From AEGEAN-183 sp964342745 (lineage in GTDB: Bacteria; Pseudomonadota; Gammaproteobacteria; Magnimaribacterales; Magnimaribacteraceae): a stretch of 13,998 nucleotides of DNA. The notes under the pieces are model-generated. The model saw nothing but the letters and a program-made list of their open reading frames with translations. It was not told the DNA's origin and did no database searches. Shown piece by piece: positions 7,494 to 13,996 of this stretch (position 1 is the stretch's first letter; every line of letters begins with the position of its first letter). The stretch is from positions 1-13,998 of the forward strand of contig CAYFFW010000030.1 of assembly GCA_964342745.1 (NCBI GenBank), given 5' to 3'. The translations under genes and the position numbers were made by a program.

Positions 7494-7757
7494 CTAAATT
7501 AAATTATATTCTTTTAGTTTAGTTCTTAAGGTACCTCTGTTTAGTCCAAGGACTTGGCTTGCTAAAGTTTGGTTGCCCTTACATTCTTTCATCACTGTTT
7601 CAAGCAAAGGATGCTCTACTTCTTTTAATACCATTTTATAGATGTTAGTGGTTTTCTCTCCATCTAGTTCTTTAAAGTATTTTCTCATGCTCTTGGCAAC
7701 CTGAACGCTCAATCTTTTTCCTTCACCGTTAAATTTTTTCTTATTTTTGGAGGTCAT
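7494..7757 (-). CDS. fis: DNA-binding protein Fis
   Basis: Fis is the small homodimeric nucleoid protein that bends DNA and regulates rRNA and many growth-phase genes. The 87-residue product matches E. coli Fis well from about residue 18 on: SMRKYFKEL (helix A), LKEVEHPLLETVM (helix B), KGNQTLASQVLGLNRGTL (helix-turn-helix) and KLKEYNLI at the end. The Lys-rich N-terminus is shorter than the 98-residue E. coli protein. The ATG at 7757 has an in-frame stop three codons upstream and no Shine-Dalgarno. A TTG at codon 16 (7710-7712) has AAGGA 6 bases before it and would give a 72-residue Fis; the real start needs checking. dusB, the usual upstream partner, is absent; fis leads the purine operon. 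Confidence 0.93.
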   Translation of the reverse strand: MTSKNKKKFNGEGKRLSVQVAKSMRKYFKELDGEKTTNIYKMVLKEVEHPLLETVMKECKGNQTLASQVLGLNRGTLRTKLKEYNLI

Positions 7758-7804
7758 GAGAGTCTAGGTTTTGATCGATGTAGTTTTAAAATAATGGGAA
7801 ACAA

Positions 7805-7832
7805 ATCATACTCACCTCTGCACGACTTTCAA
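7805..7832 (-). promoter_or_regulatory. sigma-70 promoter of fis-purH-purD-coq7
   Basis: On the minus strand TTGAAA (complement of 7827-7832) and TATGAT (complement of 7805-7810) are separated by 16 bases. Both hexamers match the sigma-70 consensus at 5/6, making this one of the best promoters in the window. Transcription would start near 7798, about 40 bases before the fis ATG. Directly upstream of the -35, at 7833-7847, is an AT-rich 15-mer that starts with G and ends with C (GTGAAATTATTTTTC on the minus strand). It loosely resembles a degenerate Fis site and could allow autoregulation, but the match is weak. Confidence 0.6.
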
Positions 7833-7864
7833 GAAAAATAATTTCACTAGAAAGCTTTATTTTT

Positions 7865-8017
7865 TTATTGAACAGTGGTAGATAAATCTTTACCTAAAGT
7901 TTCTATCATAAATTGTCTCTCCTCCATTCTTATTTTTGTTACTGAACAATTATCGGGATTAAAGAAAACAATTTTGTCAGAATTTTTAATCCACCCTACA
8001 ACACAATTTATGCCCAT
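7865..8017 (-). CDS. possible small hypothetical protein (50 codons)
   Basis: Reading the minus strand from an ATG at 8017 gives 50 codons ending in TAA at 7865-7867. The frame stays open for 13 further codons upstream, to a stop at 8057-8059. The product begins MGINCVVGWIK, contains IVFFNPDNC and VTKIRMEERQF, and ends ETLGKDLSTTVQ. Amino-acid content looks protein-like (mixed charged and hydrophobic, one Trp, two Cys), and codons fit the genome's preferences (AGA, TTA, AAA, A/T third bases). I do not recognise a family. There is no Shine-Dalgarno before the ATG, although a TACAAT (complement of 8034-8039) lies close upstream. It could be a real small gene, the remnant of a longer one, or chance. 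It ends upstream of the fis promoter, so it is not needed for fis expression. Confidence 0.35.
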   Translation of the reverse strand: MGINCVVGWIKNSDKIVFFNPDNCSVTKIRMEERQFMIETLGKDLSTTVQ

Positions 8018-8069
8018 AAAGTGACTGAAAATTATTGTATCGTTTTCTAGGTTTCCTTAACTAGATAAG

Positions 8070-8078
8070 TGTAATAAT
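8070..8078 (+). promoter_or_regulatory. tentative extended -10 for rsmE operon
   Basis: TGTAATAAT has the TG of an extended -10 at 8070-8071, one base, then AATAAT, a 5/6 match to TATAAT. No good -35 lies 16-18 bases upstream. It would give a leader of only about 16 bases before the rsmE ATG at 8101, which also lacks a Shine-Dalgarno. The call is weak, but a promoter must exist in this stretch because rsmE is divergent from fis. Confidence 0.3.
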
Positions 8079-8100
8079 AGATACTTAAACTTTTTTATAC

Positions 8101-8826
8101 ATGAACTATACAAGAATATTTTGTGAACAGGACTTAAAGCTAAATAAAGAATTAACTTTAACTAAAGAATCTTCTAATCATCTAATGCAAGTGCTAAGAA
8201 AAAAAGATGGTTCATTAGTGGAGTTATTCAATGGCAAAGGGTTAAGTTGTAAAGCAGAAATAATTTCGTTGAAGAAAAAGCTTGTAAAAGTTAGACCAAT
8301 TGAAAGTCTTTTCAACGAAGAAAGGAGGGGGATAGAAATATGCTTAGGTATGTCGCTGATTAAATCTGAACCTTTAACAATTTCAATACAGAAAGCAACT
8401 GAATTAGGGGTTTCCGTTATTTCTCCTGTATTAACTGAAAGGACTATTGTAAATATAAAATCCGAGAAGTTAATATCTAGAAAAGAGAGGTGGAAGTCTG
8501 TAGCAATTCATGCCTGCCAACAATGCGGAGAAAACTGGCTTCCTTTAATAGAAGAACTAAGGCCCCTTGAAGATTGGGCAAAAAAAATTAACTCAAAACA
8601 CAAAATAATTCTTTCCCCCAAAGCTGAAATAAAGTTATCCGATTTAAATTTAACTGAATCGGTATCTATTGCAGTTGGACCCGAAGGTGACTTTACAGAA
8701 AAAGAAATATTAAACCTTAAGAAAATGGATTTCGTACCAGTAAAAATAGGAGATAGGATATTAAGATCAGACACTGCTGTAATTTCTTCAATAAGTGCAA
8801 TAAGATCAATGTGTAAGGAGTTTTAA
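8101..8826 (+). CDS. rsmE: 16S rRNA m3U1498 methyltransferase (RsmE)
   Basis: RsmE methylates N3 of U1498 in 16S rRNA, near the decoding site, using SAM. The 241-residue protein has the N-terminal PUA-like RNA-binding domain (about 1-70, with HLMQVLR and LFNGKG) and a C-terminal SPOUT trefoil-knot domain. Landmarks are IQKATELGV (97-104 region), the helix ending HACQQCG (137-143), the SAM-site loop VGPEGDF (192-198) and the knot GDRILRSDTAV (217-227). The last motif is usually ILRTETA, so a conservative Glu-to-Asp change is present. The start matches the family N-terminus (MNYTRIF, compare MRIPRIY in E. coli). It heads the plus-strand block and is followed by gshB after 39 bases, the usual gammaproteobacterial neighbour. 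Confidence 0.96.
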   Translation: MNYTRIFCEQDLKLNKELTLTKESSNHLMQVLRKKDGSLVELFNGKGLSCKAEIISLKKKLVKVRPIESLFNEERRGIEICLGMSLIKSEPLTISIQKATELGVSVISPVLTERTIVNIKSEKLISRKERWKSVAIHACQQCGENWLPLIEELRPLEDWAKKINSKHKIILSPKAEIKLSDLNLTESVSIAVGPEGDFTEKEILNLKKMDFVPVKIGDRILRSDTAVISSISAIRSMCKEF

Positions 8827-8865
8827 GTTAGGTTGAAGTAAGATTAATATATTTACAAAGGCAAT

Positions 8866-9807
8866 ATGAAGTTTGGTGTAGTAATGGATCCTATTGGTTC
8901 CATAAATTTCAAAAAGGATAGTACCTTAGCTATTCTTATTGAAGCTCAATCTAGAGGTCATGAGTTAATTTATATGGAACCTGACTCTCTATTCTTGAGA
9001 GAAGATGGAGCCTTTGCATTGACCCATGAAATTAATGTTGCAGATAACTCAGAGGGGTGGTTTAAGCTCTCAAATTTTTCTGAAAAAAGTTTATCCTATC
9101 TCGATGTTATAGTTATGAGGCAAGACCCTCCCTTTGATGCAGATTACATATACAACACTTATGTTTTAGAGGCTGCTGAAAAAGAAGGTGTTTTAATTGT
9201 AAACAAGCCTCAAAGTCTAAGAGATTGTAATGAAAAGGTTTTTGCTACTGAATTCCCTCACTGCTGTACACCATTCCTAGTTACCAGCAATAAGGATTTA
9301 TTAAGAGCTTTTATAGAGGATTATAAGGATACTGTAATAAAACCTTTGGATGGAATGGGGGGTTCTTCAATCTTTAGGGTAAGGAACTTAGATCCAAATA
9401 TAGCGGTAATTGTTGAAAACATTACTAGAGAAGGAAGAACAAAAGTCATGATCCAACAATATATTCCTGAAATCACCAGTGGGGACAAAAGGATACTTTT
9501 AGTAGACGGCAAACCAATGGAAGCTGCTATAGCTAGGGTACCGGCTGAAGGGGAGTTAAGGGGTAACCTAGCAGCTGGTGCTACAGCCGTTGCTAGGCCT
9601 TTAAGCAGTCAAGACTTATGGATTTGTGAACAAGTAGGTCCAAGACTAAAGGAGTTAGGTCTTAGTTTAGTGGGCTTAGACGTTATAGGAGATTTTTTAA
9701 CTGAAATAAATGTTACAAGCCCCACATGCTTTAGAGAATATAAGAATCTTTGCAATATTGATGTAGCTTCAAACTTTCTCGACTGTATAGAAGGAAAAGT
9801 TAAATAA
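8866..9807 (+). CDS. gshB: glutathione synthetase (GshB)
   Basis: GshB adds glycine to gamma-glutamylcysteine with ATP, the second step of glutathione synthesis. The 313-residue length is very close to the E. coli enzyme, and it has the ATP-grasp fold. Visible motifs are the N-domain MRQDPPFD (84-91), the P-loop-like KPLDGMGGSSIFRV (159-172), GDKRILL (206-212), the flexible RGNLAAGA (232-239) and the metal-binding EINVTSPT (280-287). The usual TC.RE after SPT reads TCFRE. An AAAGG Shine-Dalgarno lies 4 bases before the ATG. Its stop overlaps the ruvX start by one base (TAATG). gshA is not in the window, and yqgE, often between gshB and ruvX, is missing. Confidence 0.97.
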   Translation: MKFGVVMDPIGSINFKKDSTLAILIEAQSRGHELIYMEPDSLFLREDGAFALTHEINVADNSEGWFKLSNFSEKSLSYLDVIVMRQDPPFDADYIYNTYVLEAAEKEGVLIVNKPQSLRDCNEKVFATEFPHCCTPFLVTSNKDLLRAFIEDYKDTVIKPLDGMGGSSIFRVRNLDPNIAVIVENITREGRTKVMIQQYIPEITSGDKRILLVDGKPMEAAIARVPAEGELRGNLAAGATAVARPLSSQDLWICEQVGPRLKELGLSLVGLDVIGDFLTEINVTSPTCFREYKNLCNIDVASNFLDCIEGKVK

Positions 9808-10232
9808 TGGAATCAACCTCGAAAGTGATCGTTGCATTTGATTTTGGTTTAAAAAATATAGGTCTTGCTATAGGTCAAGAGGTAACAAGAACCGCCCAGA
9901 CCTTTTACTCATTAAGTGCTATTAACGGAGAACCTGAATGGTCAAAATTAGATGAATTAATTGAAGAGTGGCAACCAAAACTATTTGTAGTAGGAAAGCC
10001 ACTTAATATGGATGGAACGGAAAGCAAGATTCAGAAGAAGAGTTATAACTTTTCACTTTTATTGAGCAAAAGATACAGTATTCCAGTTGAATTAATTGAT
10101 GAGAGACTTACAACTAGAGAAGCAAGAGAAAGGTTATCCTGTAGAGAAAAATCTCTTATATCCTTTTCTGATGATGTACATGAAACTTCTGCACAAATAA
10201 TTTTAGAAAACTGGTTTGAGGAAAATAAATAA
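9807..10232 (+). CDS. ruvX: RuvX/YqgF family RNase H-fold protein
   Basis: YqgF proteins have a RuvC/RNase H-like fold. They are implicated in processing of the pre-16S rRNA 5' end and described as putative Holliday junction resolvases; the family is near universal in bacteria. The 141-residue protein shows AFDFGLKNIGLAIG (10-23) with Asp12, WQPKLFVVGKPLNMDG (55-70), and IDERLTTREA (97-106) with Asp98 and Glu99. In the final motif, aligned with VDSASAVIILE of E. coli, the catalytic Asp position appears to be His125, followed by Glu126 (VHETSAQIILE); Asp122 and Asp123 are close. Activity could use Glu126 or be altered. The ATG overlaps the gshB stop, with AAGGA 11 bases upstream, and its stop abuts the dnaG ATG. 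Confidence 0.93.
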   Translation: MESTSKVIVAFDFGLKNIGLAIGQEVTRTAQTFYSLSAINGEPEWSKLDELIEEWQPKLFVVGKPLNMDGTESKIQKKSYNFSLLLSKRYSIPVELIDERLTTREARERLSCREKSLISFSDDVHETSAQIILENWFEENK

Positions 10233-12056
10233 ATGTCTGGAAGCATACCTCCCTCCTTCATAAGAGAGATAGTTGACTTAACGGATATAGTTAACTTAAT
10301 TGAAAGTTATTTACCTTTAAAGAAAAAAGGGAAAGATCATTGGGGGCTTTGTCCTTTCTGCGATGATGGCTCAAATCCTTCTTTTAGTGTGAGTAGTCAG
10401 AAACAGTTTTATTACTGTTTTAAATGCAGATCCACAGGAAATGTAATTGGTTTCTTAGAGGCTTTTGAAGGATTGGGTTTTGTTGAATCTATAGAAGCGT
10501 TAGCTTCAAAGGCAGGTATTGAAATACCTTATGAAAAATCCTTTAAACAAACAGAAGATAGAGAGCCAGTTTTTGAAGTTCTGAAATCAGCCTCTAATTA
10601 TTATAAAGATTGTTTAGCAGATTCTAAACAAGCTAAACATGTACAGAATTATATTAAAGAAGAAAGAAAAGTTTCAGGAACTACATGTAAAAGATTTGAA
10701 GTAGGTTACGCACCAAACTCATGGAATTCATTACATTCTTACTTAACCAATAAAGGATTTTCAGAGGATCTTCAAATTAAAGCTGGATTAATAAAAAGGA
10801 ACAAAGAAAAAAAACCTTTTGACGTATTTAGGGATCGATTGATGTTTCCAATCAAAGACAGGAAAGCTAGGGTAGTAGGTTTTGGAGGCAGAGTTATGAA
10901 TCCAGAGGATCAGCCTAAATACTTAAACACTGGAGACACTCCAATTTTCCAAAAAGGGAGGGAGCTCTATGGGCTATCTGAAGCATTAAAAGATAGAAAA
11001 AATTTAAATAAAATTTATGTAGTTGAAGGTTATATGGATGTAATTGCTATGTCAGAAAAAGGAATTAATAATTCTGTTGCTACTTTGGGTATAGCAACAA
11101 ATAGGTTTCATACCCAAGTTTTACTTCAGGTAGTTAATGAGGTGATTTTCTGCTTTGATGGAGATGACGCAGGAAGAGGAGCTGCTTGGGGGGCATTAAA
11201 AAATGTGTTGCCCGTAGTAACGGATGGAGCAGAGATAAGATTTCTTTTTCTCCCAGAAGGTGAAGATCCTGCTAGCCTTCTAGAAAAAGAAAATAAAGAA
11301 GTATTTGAAGCTAGAACAGAAGAATCCAAACTTCTTTCAGAATATTTTATTGAACGATTAAGTAAAGCTATAGGAACTAGTTCACTTGAAAGCAAAGCTT
11401 CTTTAGCAAGTAGAGCTATGTTCTTCTTAAGCTCTATGCCTGAAAGTTCTATAAAGAAATTACTTGAAACTGAGGTTTCAAAAATTACAGGCCTAAGTAA
11501 AGAAGACATAGAGAAGAATTCACATGCGAAAGCCGTTAGACAAAACAAAGAAAGTAAATTTACTTCCACAGCTCGAAGAGAAGATGGAGAAGATAATACC
11601 TTTGAACCAGGTGGTATTATCGCAAAAGCTATCTCAGTACTAGTTACTTTCCCTGATCTTGTTTCAGAAATAGGCTCTACAGAATGGATAACAGAGCTGT
11701 CTAGGCCTGAAGGAAATTTATTAGTACAAGTAATAAACTATTTTAAGGAAACACCAAATGGTCAAGTTGCTGATTTATTAAGCACAATGGATCCAGATTC
11801 AGCTTCTTTTATTGGAAGTTTATTATCCACTAGTCCACTAATTGAGAAAAAAAACTCTCAGAAATATTTTAAGGATTGTTTAGGGGCAATAAAGAGATCA
11901 AACTCTAGTAAAAGAATTCTTGAATTGAAAGATCAATATAAAAAAGAAAAGCTTTCAGGTGATGAAACTTTTGAGCTTCAAAAGCATCTATTATCAAGTT
12001 TAGATGTATTGAACGAAGAAGATAAGGAGTTGTTAAAAGAATTAAGCCAAAAATAG
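10233..12056 (+). CDS. dnaG: DNA primase (DnaG)
   Basis: DnaG makes the RNA primers for replication at the fork, recruited by DnaB helicase. The 607-residue protein has three expected parts. The N-terminal zinc domain (about 1-100) holds Cys40, Cys43, Cys62 and Cys65; most bacterial primases have Cys-His-Cys-Cys, so the second ligand is changed to Cys, with one extra residue in the loop. The RNA polymerase core (about 110-430) has FRDRLMFPI, GFGGRV, PKYLNT, KGRELYGL, and the TOPRIM residues Glu265 in VVEGYMD and Asp309/Asp311 in FDGDDAGRG. The C-terminal helicase-binding domain (about 450-607) is poorly conserved, as usual. The ATG abuts the ruvX stop, with GAGGA 10 bases upstream. rpoD follows, as in the macromolecular synthesis operon, but rpsU is absent. 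Confidence 0.97.
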   Translation: MSGSIPPSFIREIVDLTDIVNLIESYLPLKKKGKDHWGLCPFCDDGSNPSFSVSSQKQFYYCFKCRSTGNVIGFLEAFEGLGFVESIEALASKAGIEIPYEKSFKQTEDREPVFEVLKSASNYYKDCLADSKQAKHVQNYIKEERKVSGTTCKRFEVGYAPNSWNSLHSYLTNKGFSEDLQIKAGLIKRNKEKKPFDVFRDRLMFPIKDRKARVVGFGGRVMNPEDQPKYLNTGDTPIFQKGRELYGLSEALKDRKNLNKIYVVEGYMDVIAMSEKGINNSVATLGIATNRFHTQVLLQVVNEVIFCFDGDDAGRGAAWGALKNVLPVVTDGAEIRFLFLPEGEDPASLLEKENKEVFEARTEESKLLSEYFIERLSKAIGTSSLESKASLASRAMFFLSSMPESSIKKLLETEVSKITGLSKEDIEKNSHAKAVRQNKESKFTSTARREDGEDNTFEPGGIIAKAISVLVTFPDLVSEIGSTEWITELSRPEGNLLVQVINYFKETPNGQVADLLSTMDPDSASFIGSLLSTSPLIEKKNSQKYFKDCLGAIKRSNSSKRILELKDQYKKEKLSGDETFELQKHLLSSLDVLNEEDKELLKELSQK

Positions 12057-12088
12057 TTTTTTTGAAAAAGTGATAATTTATATCAATA

Positions 12089-12118
12089 TTGGGATTTAAG
12101 ACTCAAAAGAACTATAAT
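12089..12118 (+). promoter_or_regulatory. sigma-70 promoter for rpoD
   Basis: A perfect TATAAT at 12113-12118 lies 18 bases after TTGGGA (12089-12094, 4/6 to TTGACA). Transcription would begin near 12125, leaving a leader of only about 15 bases before the ATG at 12140, with no Shine-Dalgarno. An AT-rich inverted repeat, TGATA-N5-TATCA at 12071-12085, lies just upstream and might be a regulator site. The promoter lies in the short gap after dnaG, so rpoD is likely expressed both from this site and by read-through from dnaG. Confidence 0.55.
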
Positions 12119-12139
12119 TCGCACCCTTTTAAATTACGT

Positions 12140-13996
12140 ATGGCTAAAAAATCAAAAAAACCCTCCCAAATAGAATCAGAAGAAGTTTCTGAAGATCTTG
12201 ATGAAGCATTATTAAGCGAAGAAGATCTAGAAAATTCAGGCCTGAGAGAATTAGTTGATAAAGGCAAAGAGCAAGGCTTCCTTACCTATGAGGAGATTAA
12301 TGCCATGCTTCCTGAAGATATCTCTGATCCAGATCAAGTTGAAGAGACTATTCAAATGTTAATAGATATTGGTGTTGAGGTACAAGAAAGACCACAAAGC
12401 GGTGATGGTGAAGACGAAGCTGCACCAGAAACTGTCCCAGATACAAGAACTACCTTAACAACTGTTGAATCAGAAATTGGCAGAACAACAGATCCTGTAA
12501 GACTTTATATGAGAGAAATGGGCACAGTTGATCTTCTAACTAGGGAAGGCGAAATCGCTATTGCTAAAAGAATTGAAGAGGGATACAGAGAGCTTTTATC
12601 AGCTTGTTGTTTTTACCCAGGTATAGTGGATAAGATTCTTGATGATTATCAGGAAGTCTTAAAAGAAGAAAAGCGCTTAGCTGAAGTACTTGTAGGTTTC
12701 ATGGATATAGATGATGAAATTCCACCACCTGCAATTGTTCAAGCAGCCCAAAAGAAAGAGAAGGGTGATGATGAGGAGGAGCAAACTGGACCTGACCCTG
12801 CAGAAGTTAAGAAAAGATTTAATGCTTTAAAAAGGCAGTTTAATAAAGTTGAAAAGGCATGCATCAAGTCGAGAACTACAAAAAAAGCACTTGAAGAACA
12901 AAGAAAGTTAGGAGAGATATTTAAGTTTTTAAAGTTAGCTCCAACTCAATTTGAGGTAATAGCTAGGCCTGCAAGAGATGCATTAAGCATAATAAGGGAT
13001 TGTGAGAAAGAAACTTATAGGATATTTGTCAGAATAGCCAAAATGCCTCGAAAAGAATTTATACAAAACTACATAGGAAATGAGTCTAATCCAGAATGGG
13101 GTTTAAAGATGTCAAGGACAAGAAAGCCCTGGGCAAAAAAAGTTAAAGACAACATAGATGAGATAACTAGACAGCATAATAAATTAGTAAAACTTGAAAA
13201 AATTATTGGTTTAGATATATCTCATATAAAAGACATTAACAGAAGGATGTCCATAGGTGAGGCTAAAATAAGAAGAGCTAAAAAGGATATGGTTGAAGCC
13301 AACCTAAGGTTGGTAATATCTATTGCTAAAAAATATACCAATAGAGGCCTTCAGTTCCTTGATTTAATCCAGGAAGGCAATATTGGCTTAATGAAAGCAG
13401 TAGACAAGTTTGAATACAGAAGAGGTTATAAGTTTTCTACTTATGCAACTTGGTGGATAAGACAGGCTATTACTCGTTCAATTGCAGATCAAGCTAGAAC
13501 AATTAGAATCCCTGTCCATATGATCGAAACAATAAATAAACTTAATAGGGTTTCTAGACAAATGGTGCAAGAGATGGGGAGGGAACCTACACCTGAAGAG
13601 CTAGGTGAAAGAATGGACCTACCTGAAGATAAAATTCGAAGAGTACTTAAAATAGCTAAAGAACCAATATCTACTGAAACACCTATCGGAGATGAAGAGG
13701 ATACAACTCTAGGAGATTTTATAGAGGACACCTCTATAGCTTCACCAGATGAAGTTGCTACAGAAGACAACCTAACAGAAGCAACGGATGATATTTTAGG
13801 AAGCTTAACTGCTAGAGAATCTAAAGTTTTAAGGATGCGCTTCGGTATTGGCATGAACACAGACCATACCCTTGAAGAAGTAGGCAAACAGTTTGACGTT
13901 ACAAGAGAAAGAATACGTCAAATTGAGGCTAAAGCTTTAAGGAAGTTAAGACATCCAACCCGTTCTTCTCACTTGAGAGGCTTTTTAGACGATTAA
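12140..13996 (+). CDS. rpoD: RNA polymerase sigma factor RpoD (sigma-70)
   Basis: This is the housekeeping sigma factor. From ATG 12140 it has 618 residues, close to the 613 of E. coli. Domains in order: a basic then very acidic N-terminal extension (1-33, MAKKSKK then EESEDL-like), region 1.1 (34-90, GKEQGFLTYEEIN, LPEDI), region 1.2 (109-145, VESEIGRTTDPVRLYMREMG), the long non-conserved region typical of proteobacterial RpoD (about 150-370), region 2 (384-460, with YATWWIRQAITRSIADQAR for -10 recognition and melting), region 3 (462-540), and region 4 with the helix-turn-helix HTLEEVGKQFDVTRERIRQI (576-595). The frame runs upstream to a TTG at 12089, but that TTG is part of the likely -35, so I reject that start. 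No Shine-Dalgarno precedes the ATG. The protein is complete, ending two bases before the window edge. Confidence 0.97.
   Translation: MAKKSKKPSQIESEEVSEDLDEALLSEEDLENSGLRELVDKGKEQGFLTYEEINAMLPEDISDPDQVEETIQMLIDIGVEVQERPQSGDGEDEAAPETVPDTRTTLTTVESEIGRTTDPVRLYMREMGTVDLLTREGEIAIAKRIEEGYRELLSACCFYPGIVDKILDDYQEVLKEEKRLAEVLVGFMDIDDEIPPPAIVQAAQKKEKGDDEEEQTGPDPAEVKKRFNALKRQFNKVEKACIKSRTTKKALEEQRKLGEIFKFLKLAPTQFEVIARPARDALSIIRDCEKETYRIFVRIAKMPRKEFIQNYIGNESNPEWGLKMSRTRKPWAKKVKDNIDEITRQHNKLVKLEKIIGLDISHIKDINRRMSIGEAKIRRAKKDMVEANLRLVISIAKKYTNRGLQFLDLIQEGNIGLMKAVDKFEYRRGYKFSTYATWWIRQAITRSIADQARTIRIPVHMIETINKLNRVSRQMVQEMGREPTPEELGERMDLPEDKIRRVLKIAKEPISTETPIGDEEDTTLGDFIEDTSIASPDEVATEDNLTEATDDILGSLTARESKVLRMRFGIGMNTDHTLEEVGKQFDVTRERIRQIEAKALRKLRHPTRSSHLRGFLDD

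Larger units (their letters stand above)
7758..8100. other. 343-bp divergent intergenic region
   Basis: This is the only gap over 300 bases. It holds, from left to right, the 5' leader and promoter of fis (to 7832), an AT-rich 15-mer with slight Fis-site character (7833-7847), the possible 50-codon minus-strand ORF (7865-8017), and a stop-rich stretch with a tentative extended -10 for rsmE (8070-8078). No tRNA, convincing riboswitch or rho-independent terminator is seen. The palindrome AAAGCTTT followed by an A and a T-run at 7851-7867 has no loop and is not a convincing terminator. Confidence 0.7.

Noticed and set aside
7851..7867. AAAGCTTT followed by T-run as a terminator
   Set aside because: The palindrome has no loop and cannot form a stable hairpin.
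11126..11569. 147-codon minus-strand ORF inside dnaG
   Set aside because: It is antisense to a conserved primase region and its product is Ser/Leu-rich, typical of a shadow frame in AT-rich coding sequence.
12054..12070. T-run after dnaG as a terminator
   Set aside because: There is a T-stretch but no GC stem before it; read-through into rpoD is more likely.
12089..12139. rpoD start at TTG 12089 (17 extra codons)
   Set aside because: The TTG is the first part of the probable -35, and the -10 TATAAT lies inside the proposed codons; ATG 12140 fits RpoD length better.
13489..13887. 132-codon minus-strand ORF inside rpoD
   Set aside because: It is antisense to regions 2.4-4 of RpoD, with a Ser-rich product and no ribosome site or family match.
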